From JAQUTK01 sp963677415 (GTDB taxonomy: Bacteria > Bacteroidota > Bacteroidia > Bacteroidales > JAQUTK01), in assembly GCA_963677415.2 (NCBI GenBank), contig CAXXFJ010000039.1, positions 1-64,000 on the forward strand: DNA of 64,000 bases. Direction: 5' to 3'. Position 1 is the first letter of the stretch; every line of letters starts with the position of its first letter. The notes beneath the pieces are model-generated. The model worked only from the letters and a program-made list of their open reading frames with translations. It was not told the origin of the DNA and did not search any database. A program made the translations under genes and the position numbers. Below are positions 18,722 through 27,618 of this stretch, in pieces.

Positions 18722-20683
18722 CTACTTTTCAGTTGGATATGGAATACTGAAAAAGAAAGTGCTTCCTTTGCCAACTTCACTTTCGACCCAGATTCTACCA
18801 TTGTGATTATCGACAAACTCTTTACAGAGAATCAAACCTAAGCCGGTTCCTTCTTCTTGTTGCGTACCACTGGTAGATACGTTTTCTTCTATGAGGAACA
18901 ACCTATCAATGAGCTCTTTCTTCATCCCGACACCGTTATCTGAAACCGATACGATCATCTCTTTTGGTGTATATTCGGCTGAAATAACGATGTTTCCGCC
19001 CGGATAGGTAAATTTTATCGCGTTAGAAATAAGATTTCTCAACACGGTATTTATCATCGCCCGATCAGCAAAAACAGTTTCTTTCGGAAGGTTCTCCGTA
19101 CTGATAGTAATCGATTTGTTTTGTGCTGATTCTTTGAGCAAGATAGATGCATCATTGACCAGGAGATCGATTCCAATCATCTCCGGGTTAAATTTCAGTC
19201 GTCCTGTTTGTGACCTGGACCACTCCATCAAGTTGGACAATAAGGATATCGATTGTTCGGAGGCATTCAGAATAATTTTGGCATATTCTTCTACTCCCTC
19301 ATAGTCTTTTGCCTGAATCTGCTCAACCAGAAGATTACTAAATCCATGAATCGCATTGAACGGATTTTTCAAATCATGGGCAATGATAGAGAAAAACTTA
19401 TCTTTGGTGGCATTGAGCTCTGACAGTTTCTGTTCTGAATTGACAATCTCTTCCAAAGCATTTTTCTGTTCTGTGATGTCAAAGGCATGAAAGATGACCC
19501 TCTGTTCAGATTTCCAGGATATACGCGCAGAAAACCAACAGTTCTTTTCTTTAATTTGTAAGGGGAATTCAATGACTATCAGTTTCTTCGTTTTCAAGCA
19601 TTCGCTAATCGCGCGATGAAACATTGTTGCTTCTTTTTCGGGAAAGACTTCAAAAATCGTCTTATTCAACATCTCACTTTTAGGAATCAACAGACAATCA
19701 TCATTGACAGATGGGATCTTTCGATACCTTCCTTCCTGATCAAACTCAATAATCAAACTAGTCATCGAACGAAAAATAGCACTCAGCTCCTGTTCATTTC
19801 TTTTTATTTTGACAATCGCTCTGCTAAATAGCCCTATCAATATACTGATGAGCATGGAACTTGAAAGAAGTAAAAAGAGTAATGGCTTATCCTGTTTGAC
19901 AAAAGAAGCCCATTCATCTTCCGGAACAGCAGCCAGCACCCAACTTCCAGTGGGAAGATCAATAGTAACAGTTATAGGGTTACGTTCAAAGACCTTCTCA
20001 TCTCCCCACCAAACCATTCCATTATTGCCCGATCCATTATAGCCTCTGAGTGCAAACAAGTAACCGGATTCATTTTCCTTAAGAGTTGCCTGCTCTAGTA
20101 GCTTGTCTTGATTGATCACAATATCAGTTACTCCCCAGAAAGCATCTTTATGCTTGCTTGTCTTATCAAAAATAGGCGTGTAACTGATAAATGCAATACC
20201 CCCTTCTACAAGTTTAACCGGACCAGCAATAAACGTATTATGGGTAAGGATTGTTTTTTCTACAATCTCTTTTCGCTCAGGATGAGCCAGTAAATTGAGT
20301 CCGATGGCAGCTTCGTGACCTTCTCTTGGGAAAATATCGGTTATAATACAATCTTTTGATATCGACATGGTAGAAATGACAGAATCATTATTGATAAGCT
20401 GCTGGGCCAGATTGTTATATTCAGTGATTGAGATATCAGGTTTTAGGGATACGTAAGCTGCAACGCTGCGGGTATAGTGAATTCTGGAATAGAGCGCTTT
20501 CTCCAGACGGGTTTTCTTGAACATCAATAATTCAAATAGCTTGCTCTTTTCGTCCTTATCAAAACGATCCTTTTTATAATTTGAATAACTCAGCGTTCCT
20601 ATAACAAGAATTGCAAATGCTGTTAAAGCAATAAGCAATGGCATAGCTTCACTGAGTAAAGTCTTTATTCTGTATCTTTTCAT
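18722..20683 (-). CDS. Membrane histidine kinase with extracytoplasmic sensor and PAS domain
   Basis: 653 residues. Two membrane segments (about residues 13-32 and 273-293) bracket a periplasmic sensor of CHASE/Cache type (SRIHYTRSVAAYVSL; GPVKLVEGGIAFISYTPIF). A PAS domain follows (FRSMTSLIIEFDQEGRYRK), then HisKA with H436 (IIAHDLKNPFNAIHGF), and a full HATPase domain (N box NLISNAIKF, G1 DNGVGM, G2 GTGLGL). There is no receiver domain and no response regulator gene adjacent. It begins 23 bp after the second kinase gene, so the two are probably co-expressed. The signal is unknown. Confidence 0.9.
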   Translation of the reverse strand: MKRYRIKTLLSEAMPLLIALTAFAILVIGTLSYSNYKKDRFDKDEKSKLFELLMFKKTRLEKALYSRIHYTRSVAAYVSLKPDISITEYNNLAQQLINNDSVISTMSISKDCIITDIFPREGHEAAIGLNLLAHPERKEIVEKTILTHNTFIAGPVKLVEGGIAFISYTPIFDKTSKHKDAFWGVTDIVINQDKLLEQATLKENESGYLFALRGYNGSGNNGMVWWGDEKVFERNPITVTIDLPTGSWVLAAVPEDEWASFVKQDKPLLFLLLSSSMLISILIGLFSRAIVKIKRNEQELSAIFRSMTSLIIEFDQEGRYRKIPSVNDDCLLIPKSEMLNKTIFEVFPEKEATMFHRAISECLKTKKLIVIEFPLQIKEKNCWFSARISWKSEQRVIFHAFDITEQKNALEEIVNSEQKLSELNATKDKFFSIIAHDLKNPFNAIHGFSNLLVEQIQAKDYEGVEEYAKIILNASEQSISLLSNLMEWSRSQTGRLKFNPEMIGIDLLVNDASILLKESAQNKSITISTENLPKETVFADRAMINTVLRNLISNAIKFTYPGGNIVISAEYTPKEMIVSVSDNGVGMKKELIDRLFLIEENVSTSGTQQEEGTGLGLILCKEFVDNHNGRIWVESEVGKGSTFFFSIPYPTEK

Positions 20684-20706
20684 AGTTCGTATTATTCTCT
20701 AATATA

Positions 20707-23043
20707 TTATCTACCCTGATAAGGAAGGGTAAAATAAAAGTTACTTCCTTTTCCAACCTCTGACTCCACCCACATAACACCCCCAAGCATTTCCACATAA
20801 GCTTTGGATATTGACAAACCTAAGCCGGCTCCCTCTAATGTCTTGTCGGTAATATCTGCCTGAATGAACCGTTCAAAGATAGCTTTCTGACGTCCTTCGG
20901 GAATACCTACTCCCGAGTCTTTGACGTAAAACTCCAGAATCTTGTCTTTTCTCTTATAACCGAATTCGATAAAACCTTCATCACTGTATTTAATTGCATT
21001 TTTTACCAGATTGGTCAGAATAGCAAATAACTTCTCACGATCAGTATGAATAATAGCTTCTGCCGAAGACAATTCTTTGTTGCATAAAAGGCGCATTCCT
21101 TTTCCTTCTACTTCAGGTTTAAAGAAGGTGTAAATGAATTCCATCTGATCATTGATGTTCGAATCTTGAAGATAGACCTTCATCAAACCGGACTCAATCT
21201 TCGAGATACATATGATATCATTGATGATATTGAGCATTCTTGTACCGCTTTGTTCAATGATGGCGATATAGCTCTGTTGCTCTTCACCGGTAAGATCCGG
21301 TTCTTTCAGTAACTCAGCGAAGCCCATAATTCCATTCATCGGTGTACGGATCTCATGACTCATATTCGCCAGAAAGGCAGATTTCAATCGTTCGCTTTCT
21401 TCCGCCTTATCTTTGGCTACGATTAGTTCGTCAATCATAGTTTTTTTATCAGTAACATCATCCATCACAATGATATAATTGCTTATTGAACCATTGGAAT
21501 CGTGTATTGCTGAAATAGTAACTTCAACGTGAAACGGTGTATGGTCTTTTCTCCTATTTACATACTCACTCTTCCATATATGACCCTTTTGCAAAGTCTT
21601 CCACATGGCTTCATATTCGATTGGAGGGAGGTGCCCCGTGTTAAATATTCTGGGCTTTTTGCCTTTTAAATCGTCCAACGTATACTGAGTCAGGGTGATA
21701 TATTCTTTGTTTACAAACTCAATGTTTCCATCAGCATCAGCTATTGTAATGGCAACCGGGCTATGTTTGACAGCTTCGTTGAGAGTTCGTATCAATTTTT
21801 CTCCCTTTTTTCTTTCAGTTATATCACGGATAATTCCTCCGATACCATTTGTGACACCATTGAGTCTCAAGGGGAACTTTGTTGTTTCAAAAATGCGATC
21901 ACCCAACTGCTCTTCAACGGTAAAGGGAATTATTGACTCAAGAGCTTTTAGGTCTGACGATTTGCATGGATAAATTCGAGAATTATCGGCCAGAATCTCA
22001 TCGGTTTTTCCGATTAGCTCTTCCTTCGGTTTACCAAAGAAGTTTGCCATAGAGCTATTTGCAATCAAATACCGACGCTGATCATCTTTGACAAACATCA
22101 TATCCAGATTGGCATCAAAAAACACTTTATGCAGTTCTTCGCTTTTCCTCAATGCTAGCTCTATCTGCTTACGTTGAGTAATGTCCTGAATGGTGCCAAA
22201 GAGGATTCTTTGTTCTTTATCGAAATAACTGAGGGAATGAATGTCCTTAATTTCTCCCGTATTCGGCAACATAATTTTGAATTCAAGGTCGTAAGGGTTA
22301 TTATCTTCAATCAAACGCTTAAAAGCGGCATCTAGTAGCGGACGGTATTCAGGAAGCGGAATACTCTTTATATAATTGTAATCGAACTCTTCTCCCTTGA
22401 TTCCATAAATTTCCCGGGCTCCTTCAGAGCTTTTAACCTTTTGAGTATCAAGATGTATCTCCCAGTTGCCCGACTTGGAGGCAAGCTCTGCTCTCTTAAG
22501 TCTGAATAGTGCTTCATTTATTTTCCGTTGGTTCTCCCTTTCTTTACTTTGATCACGAAAGACCAACACGACTCCAATAATTTCACCTTTTTCGTTTCTA
22601 ATAGGTGCTCCACTATCGGCTATAGGGAGTTGGTTTCCATCTTTAGCTATGAGTAAGGTATGGTTGGCAAGTCCGACAATATTTCCTTCTTTTAAAACAA
22701 GGTAAACCGGATTAATAACTTCTTTCAGCGAAACCTCATTTATAATCTTGAAGACCTCTTTGATAGATATTCCTTTTGCTTCATTTTCACTCCATCCGGT
22801 CAACTTCTCAGCGACAGGATTCATCTGTTTAACAGTACCCTGAATGTCTGTAGTTATCACTCCATCGCCAATGCAATAAAGCGTAGTGCGAAACATCTCT
22901 TCACTTGCTTCCAAAGCGGCAACAGCATGGATTCTTCCAGAACTAGATTCTGGATTTTCAGAAGATTTCAGAGACTCCAGTTGCTTATTTAGTTCAGCAA
23001 TCTGATCCTCCAGCTCTTGATAGGTAGGCTTCGCATTTTTCAT
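20707..23043 (-). CDS. Cytoplasmic multi-PAS histidine kinase
   Basis: 778 residues with no signal peptide or clear membrane segment. A short coiled coil (ELEDQIAELNKQLESL) leads into four PAS/PAC domains: TTDIQGTVKQMNPVAEKLTG, the GNWEIHLDTQKV domain, DMMFVKDDQRRYLIANSS, and ITIADADGNIEFVNKEY, each closing with a D(I/V)T- or RDQ-type PAC end. HisKA carries H563 (NMSHEIRTPMNGIMGF), and the HATPase domain is complete (NLVKNAIKYS, DSGVGIP, GAGLGLSI). It is the first gene of the kinase pair. No response regulator is encoded in the window near it, so its partner must lie elsewhere. Confidence 0.9.
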   Translation of the reverse strand: MKNAKPTYQELEDQIAELNKQLESLKSSENPESSSGRIHAVAALEASEEMFRTTLYCIGDGVITTDIQGTVKQMNPVAEKLTGWSENEAKGISIKEVFKIINEVSLKEVINPVYLVLKEGNIVGLANHTLLIAKDGNQLPIADSGAPIRNEKGEIIGVVLVFRDQSKERENQRKINEALFRLKRAELASKSGNWEIHLDTQKVKSSEGAREIYGIKGEEFDYNYIKSIPLPEYRPLLDAAFKRLIEDNNPYDLEFKIMLPNTGEIKDIHSLSYFDKEQRILFGTIQDITQRKQIELALRKSEELHKVFFDANLDMMFVKDDQRRYLIANSSMANFFGKPKEELIGKTDEILADNSRIYPCKSSDLKALESIIPFTVEEQLGDRIFETTKFPLRLNGVTNGIGGIIRDITERKKGEKLIRTLNEAVKHSPVAITIADADGNIEFVNKEYITLTQYTLDDLKGKKPRIFNTGHLPPIEYEAMWKTLQKGHIWKSEYVNRRKDHTPFHVEVTISAIHDSNGSISNYIIVMDDVTDKKTMIDELIVAKDKAEESERLKSAFLANMSHEIRTPMNGIMGFAELLKEPDLTGEEQQSYIAIIEQSGTRMLNIINDIICISKIESGLMKVYLQDSNINDQMEFIYTFFKPEVEGKGMRLLCNKELSSAEAIIHTDREKLFAILTNLVKNAIKYSDEGFIEFGYKRKDKILEFYVKDSGVGIPEGRQKAIFERFIQADITDKTLEGAGLGLSISKAYVEMLGGVMWVESEVGKGSNFYFTLPYQGR

Positions 23044-23211
23044 TGCAGATTATATTATTCAGTTCAGGAGTTAACATTTTCATTACTCAGCTCTATTGAT
23101 AACCAAAACTGCCTCAAAACTAGTTAAATTATTCATAACTACTATCATACAAGCAGTTAATAATAAAAACACTATCACACCTGTAGTTGCAGTCAAAGAA
23201 TCATTGGTTGA

Positions 23212-24270
23212 TTATCGTATTGCCAGGAAGAAAGGTTGCAACCATTTGCCATATACTCCGCTCCATATCTCTACCCGTACATACAGTTCATTGCCGGTAA
23301 TGGAATAGCTGCTTGCTGTCACAGAATGTTCTTGTTTCAGCAACTCTCCATTCTTGCCAATAAAGCGGATTGTGGCAGGTGCTTCAATACTCACGCTAAT
23401 AACATTACGTTTGAGCTGAATATCTTTGATTTTTATCGGATTGATTCCCATATTCCCACTGGCAGCAACATAATTACCACTAGCCAGAGATTTCATAATC
23501 TCCTTCTTGCTCTTAGACTTAGAATATACATCGACCCATCCATTTCCAATCTCAATACCACTGTGATAATCATCCACTGCAAGAGAATAGACCCTAAGGC
23601 CTCTGGAAAGCAGAATATCCCAGCCTCTGCAACAATGAACCAACTTAGCAGAGTCATCAGCTGCTCCATCATTCCAACATTCTACAAAACTAAAGTCCCC
23701 TTTGCAATTGAGCATCGTGGAATCCGGAAGATAAAAGCCCAACCAATTTGGATGACATAAGTTGGTCATCTCCTTACGTTCTACTGAGTGAAACTGTACT
23801 ACTTCGTTGATGGACTTGTAGGATTTATATTTTGTATAGTTTGGTGCCAAAAGCATTGAATCGGTATCATAGACACAAATATGAGCATAGTTGGCAGCAG
23901 ATGTGGTTGGAGAATTCCCATTCGTATTTTCATACGAATCGCCTAACCAAATAAGTTCGTTTCCTTCGGGCTCCGGAGTGATGTATTCGTGGTCAGTAAT
24001 TGTCAGGAAATCAAATCCTACAGACTGGTATTTTTGACACAGTTCCAAAGGAGAAAGTTTTCCATCCGAATTGGTGGTGTGACAATGCATCTGCCCTTTT
24101 AGTGTCAGTTTTTGTCGCTTTGCATAGGGATTATAAATGCGGTAAACAACATCTCCAATAGTTACCCGCTCTTCATTGTTGCCAGTAAAAATTCCGGGAT
24201 TTGCCTGTGTAAATAGTCCAGTCAGAAAAAGAAACAAGACAGGCAATAGTTTTTTCATAGATTTATTCAT
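23212..24270 (-). CDS. Secreted PHP-domain metal-dependent phosphoesterase-like protein
   Basis: A signal peptide (KKLLPVLFLFLTGLFTQA) precedes a PHP fold. The metal-binding motifs are visible: GQMHCHTTNSDGKLSP, LTITDHEYITP, a later NLCHPNW, and AVDDYHSG. PHP proteins hydrolyse phosphate esters with a cluster of two or three metals. The secreted Bacteroidales versions are uncharacterised. The C-terminal 80 residues form a beta-rich tail (DIQLKRNVISVSIEAPATI). It lies 38 bp after the heparinase-like gene in the same direction, suggesting that they act on the same glycan or its phosphorylated parts. Confidence 0.78.
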   Translation of the reverse strand: MNKSMKKLLPVLFLFLTGLFTQANPGIFTGNNEERVTIGDVVYRIYNPYAKRQKLTLKGQMHCHTTNSDGKLSPLELCQKYQSVGFDFLTITDHEYITPEPEGNELIWLGDSYENTNGNSPTTSAANYAHICVYDTDSMLLAPNYTKYKSYKSINEVVQFHSVERKEMTNLCHPNWLGFYLPDSTMLNCKGDFSFVECWNDGAADDSAKLVHCCRGWDILLSRGLRVYSLAVDDYHSGIEIGNGWVDVYSKSKSKKEIMKSLASGNYVAASGNMGINPIKIKDIQLKRNVISVSIEAPATIRFIGKNGELLKQEHSVTASSYSITGNELYVRVEIWSGVYGKWLQPFFLAIR

Positions 24271-24308
24271 AACTAGTTATTTTACTTATTTCGGGGTTTT
24301 TATCCATA

Positions 24309-26228
24309 TTATTGAATGGTGTATGACACTGTACCTTGTAATGCCGTACTGTTTATCTTCAACCTGATTCGCCACATATCCGGCTTCCATGAAGTCAGCA
24401 AACGGGCATCGGTGATATCTATGTGTTCAATAACCGGAGTGAAGGATTTGTCAAAGAGAAGCAATCTGAGTCCATCTGACATTTTCAATGTAATGCCCTT
24501 ATCGGTAATCTTTGGTTCACAGCATGTCATGAGCATTATCTCGGTAGGTGCCTTGAGCTCTTTCAGGTTATAGTTCTCTGTTATAGTAATCTGCTTGTTT
24601 TTCCGGAAAGTGAACGTACGTTTCCAACTCTCCACTCCAGCTTTTTCGGGATATGCACCGGCGATATCCAAACTGAAAGTTACTTGTTTGCCACTGTTCT
24701 TATACGCCAGATCTTTCGCTTTGAATCGCCTGCCGTCTTTCTGATCCACGCCATTAATTTTTGGCAGGTTATGATAGCCGGACTGCATGGCCCATATATC
24801 GTATCTGTTGTTGCCAAAAGTCTTGGAAGTATAAGTGCCCACACCGACATCAATAAGTAATGGTTGAGCATTGTAATAGATGACATAGCTACCCACATCA
24901 TTGTGATTATGACTCTCTGCATTATGTCCTCCTTTGGCTGCCAGGTAAAATCCATTCGTACTTCCATTTACCGAGCGGGAAGTCATCACCTGCAAGTTGG
25001 GCAGCCAGCTGTCGCTGATCAGCGGCTCTTTAGGGGTCGTCTGTTGTAAAGTCTTCAACTGACTCAAAAGTCTCAACTCATGTCCTAATGAGGGATAGTT
25101 ACCAGCTTCGCTATACAGTTGGGCCGGATTATCAAGGAATCCGCTCTTTTGAGCAACCAGTGCCGCATACTGCTGCATCACCTCATCCTGGATGTATGTG
25201 GCAAACGGGAAGACTACATTTACTTCTGAAGAGGCATGCACGGAGGCATCGGCAAAATTAACGGCAAAACCGTTGCCGATATACGTCTTATATAAGAACG
25301 AACCCAAGGCCTGCACTTTCTCCTTGTGAGAGAGGTCAATCACACCACCGGTTGCCTGTTTCAGCAGAATCAGATTTTCGCTCAGCGAACCGGCGGCACG
25401 GTTCCAATAACTTGGCCCTTCATCGCAGCCTCCATCATCGGGTGCCGCATCTATATAGCAATCCAGACTCTTCAGTATCATCTCAATGGCTTTCAGTTGA
25501 CGTGTGCGATCCTGCTCGCACAAGAGCACACAAGTAGTCCAGTTACTGCAGATCCAGGGATTCCAGTTGGAGGTATTGGTTTTCCATCCAAAGTTCACCT
25601 CCAGACAGGGAGTCAGGAAACGGCGGTCTATCTCTTTGGATATCCGTTGGGACACAAGCGGTGAAAACGCATCCAGCTGCGTTTTGAGCATATAGTTAGC
25701 CCAAGCCATCATGCCGGCAGTCTCCGCATTAAAAAGATCGACATTCTGATCTTCCGTAACGGGTACTTTCGTCCCGTAATGAGCGGGTATGCCCCACCAG
25801 GTTTCTTCGCACAAGGCCCAGGCACCATTGATGATATCCGGCAGGAAACGTCCTTTATTTTCCATGATCTCCGCCATGACCAGCGTGGCAAACTGACGAC
25901 GCCGGGCAAAGGAGATTTGCTCATAATTGACACGATTGCCATTGGTCTTGAACTCACTGAATACGGTGGCCGGAAGTACTGTCCATGGCTGATTGAGGTA
26001 AGTCTCACCAAGTTGTATATAACTTTTGCGCATCTGTTCAGGTACAGAGTCCTTCCAGAAACTACTTCCTGCACGTGGTACTGAAGAAAAGGTTTGCGGT
26101 GAGCAAAGTGATTTCTCTAAGATTTCCGTTGTGTACTTTCCGGTAAGCATCTTCTTTTCTGATGTTTGAGATGAGACACTAAATATAGAGCATAAGCTAA
26201 TCACAAGTAGTAATAGATTTGTTTTCAT
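24309..26228 (-). CDS. Heparinase II/III-family polysaccharide lyase
   Basis: 639 residues with a signal peptide (MKTNLLLLVISLCSIFSVSS). An N-terminal alpha/alpha toroid (ICSNWTTCVLLCEQD; DDGGCDEGPSYWNRAAG) is followed by the heparinase II/III beta-sandwich. The signature KGGHNAESHNHNDVGSYVIY has the conserved His/Asn-His-Asn residues. The DEGPSYWNR segment probably contributes the catalytic Tyr. Lyases of this fold split uronic-acid-containing polysaccharides and leave an unsaturated uronate. That is exactly the substrate of the GH88 enzyme encoded divergently next to it. The exact PL family cannot be settled here. A -7 box lies 33 bp upstream. Confidence 0.85.
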   Translation of the reverse strand: MKTNLLLLVISLCSIFSVSSQTSEKKMLTGKYTTEILEKSLCSPQTFSSVPRAGSSFWKDSVPEQMRKSYIQLGETYLNQPWTVLPATVFSEFKTNGNRVNYEQISFARRRQFATLVMAEIMENKGRFLPDIINGAWALCEETWWGIPAHYGTKVPVTEDQNVDLFNAETAGMMAWANYMLKTQLDAFSPLVSQRISKEIDRRFLTPCLEVNFGWKTNTSNWNPWICSNWTTCVLLCEQDRTRQLKAIEMILKSLDCYIDAAPDDGGCDEGPSYWNRAAGSLSENLILLKQATGGVIDLSHKEKVQALGSFLYKTYIGNGFAVNFADASVHASSEVNVVFPFATYIQDEVMQQYAALVAQKSGFLDNPAQLYSEAGNYPSLGHELRLLSQLKTLQQTTPKEPLISDSWLPNLQVMTSRSVNGSTNGFYLAAKGGHNAESHNHNDVGSYVIYYNAQPLLIDVGVGTYTSKTFGNNRYDIWAMQSGYHNLPKINGVDQKDGRRFKAKDLAYKNSGKQVTFSLDIAGAYPEKAGVESWKRTFTFRKNKQITITENYNLKELKAPTEIMLMTCCEPKITDKGITLKMSDGLRLLLFDKSFTPVIEHIDITDARLLTSWKPDMWRIRLKINSTALQGTVSYTIQ

Positions 26229-26261
26229 GGGTATTTAATCATATTTTTATCCTGTTTGCAA

Positions 26262-26269
26262 CAAAGATA
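26262..26269 (-). promoter_or_regulatory. Bacteroides -7 promoter box (TATCTTTG)
   Basis: Exact TAnnTTTG match, 33 bp upstream of the heparinase-like ATG, inside the 86-bp divergent promoter region shared with the GH88 gene. Confidence 0.55.
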
Positions 26270-26314
26270 ATGGTTTCTTTGTATAAATTGCGGTCTGAAA
26301 TAAATTTACTACTT

Positions 26315-27577
26315 ATGAAAACAAAAATCATTCTTATTAGTTTGCTCCTTGCCATGCCCATTTTCGCTTCTGCAATCAACAAAACAGAAAAAAAAGCCGA
26401 ACTGGCATTCATCAATGAAAACACGCTCTTCGCTCAAAAACAATTGACACGGATGATCGGGACACTGCCTGATCCCGATACCGCTAAGATTGAAACGTTA
26501 GTGCCCTACTCCATTGACAGTAAAGGAAAACTGGCTACCTGTGGGAAATATTGGTGGACCATTGGTTTCTTTCCCGGCTCACTGTGGAAACTCTACGAAC
26601 TGACTGAGGATAAAGTCTGGCTCAAGAATGCTCAACGATGGACAAATCGTCTGGAATATCTCAAGACTTTTACCGGTAATCACGACCTTGGTTTCATGAT
26701 TTATTGCAGTTATGGAAATGCTTTGAGGCTGGCTCCAAAGCCCGGATATCAGGATATCATTGTCGAAAGTGCCCATTCGCTCTCTACCCGCTTCAATCCC
26801 AAAACCAAAGTCATCAAGTCATGGAATAGCTACCGGGGTTGGGATGGTAAGACGATGTGCTACTACCCGGTGATCATTGACAATATGATGAATCTGGAAT
26901 TACTCTGCGAAGCTTCGAAAATGAGCAATGACCCTAACCTCCTGAATATAGCCAAGACACATGCCAATACGACTCTGAAGAATCATTTCAGAGAAGACTT
27001 CAGCACCTATCATGTCGTCGACTATGATACTATCACCGGTGAAGTGAAGCACAGAATTACCAGTCAGGGCTATAGTGATAATTCCACTTGGGCTCGCGGA
27101 CAAGCATGGGCAATATACGGCTTCACAATGATGTATCGGGAGACAAAAGACACTAATTATCTGAATGCAGCATCAGCTGCGGCAGACTATTTTATTGGTC
27201 ACTTGCCTGAAGATGGTATTCCATGGTGGGACTTTAATGTGGGACAAGAAGGATACACTCCCAGCGAGAAGTCTTATGCCTTGAATAACCCTAAAAAGGT
27301 CAAAGATGCTTCCGCTGCAGCAATCACCTGTTCGGCATTATTTGAACTCGGTCAGCTTGCAGGAAAACCGGTCTATACCCAGGCAGCCATCCGAATGCTT
27401 CATACTCTGGCTTCACCCGCCTACCGGGCTGCACCTGGGGAAAATGCTAATTTTATCATCAAGCATTGTGTAGGTAGCTTCGCACACAACTCAAGCATTG
27501 ACACTCCGTTTGATTATGCTGATTATTACTTTCTGGAATCACTGACGAGATACAAGAAGTTATTAGAAACAAATTAA
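26315..27577 (+). CDS. Unsaturated glucuronyl hydrolase, GH88
   Basis: The start at 26315 gives a clean signal peptide (MKTKIILISLLLAMPIFASA); an upstream ATG at 26219 would add 32 residues and lose it. The protein of about 420 residues is a GH88 alpha/alpha barrel. D124 (GNHDLGFMIYCSYG) and D189 (VIIDNMMNLELL) match the two catalytic aspartates of unsaturated glucuronyl hydrolases. The enzyme hydrates the double bond of the 4,5-unsaturated uronate left by lyases. The divergent lyase gene and the GH127 gene 41 bp downstream suggest a small uronate- and arabinose-containing glycan pathway. Confidence 0.93.
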   Translation: MKTKIILISLLLAMPIFASAINKTEKKAELAFINENTLFAQKQLTRMIGTLPDPDTAKIETLVPYSIDSKGKLATCGKYWWTIGFFPGSLWKLYELTEDKVWLKNAQRWTNRLEYLKTFTGNHDLGFMIYCSYGNALRLAPKPGYQDIIVESAHSLSTRFNPKTKVIKSWNSYRGWDGKTMCYYPVIIDNMMNLELLCEASKMSNDPNLLNIAKTHANTTLKNHFREDFSTYHVVDYDTITGEVKHRITSQGYSDNSTWARGQAWAIYGFTMMYRETKDTNYLNAASAAADYFIGHLPEDGIPWWDFNVGQEGYTPSEKSYALNNPKKVKDASAAAITCSALFELGQLAGKPVYTQAAIRMLHTLASPAYRAAPGENANFIIKHCVGSFAHNSSIDTPFDYADYYFLESLTRYKKLLETN

Positions 27578-27618
27578 TCATAGCGCGAGGATGATTCCTT
27601 GCTCTTTATTCATAAACC

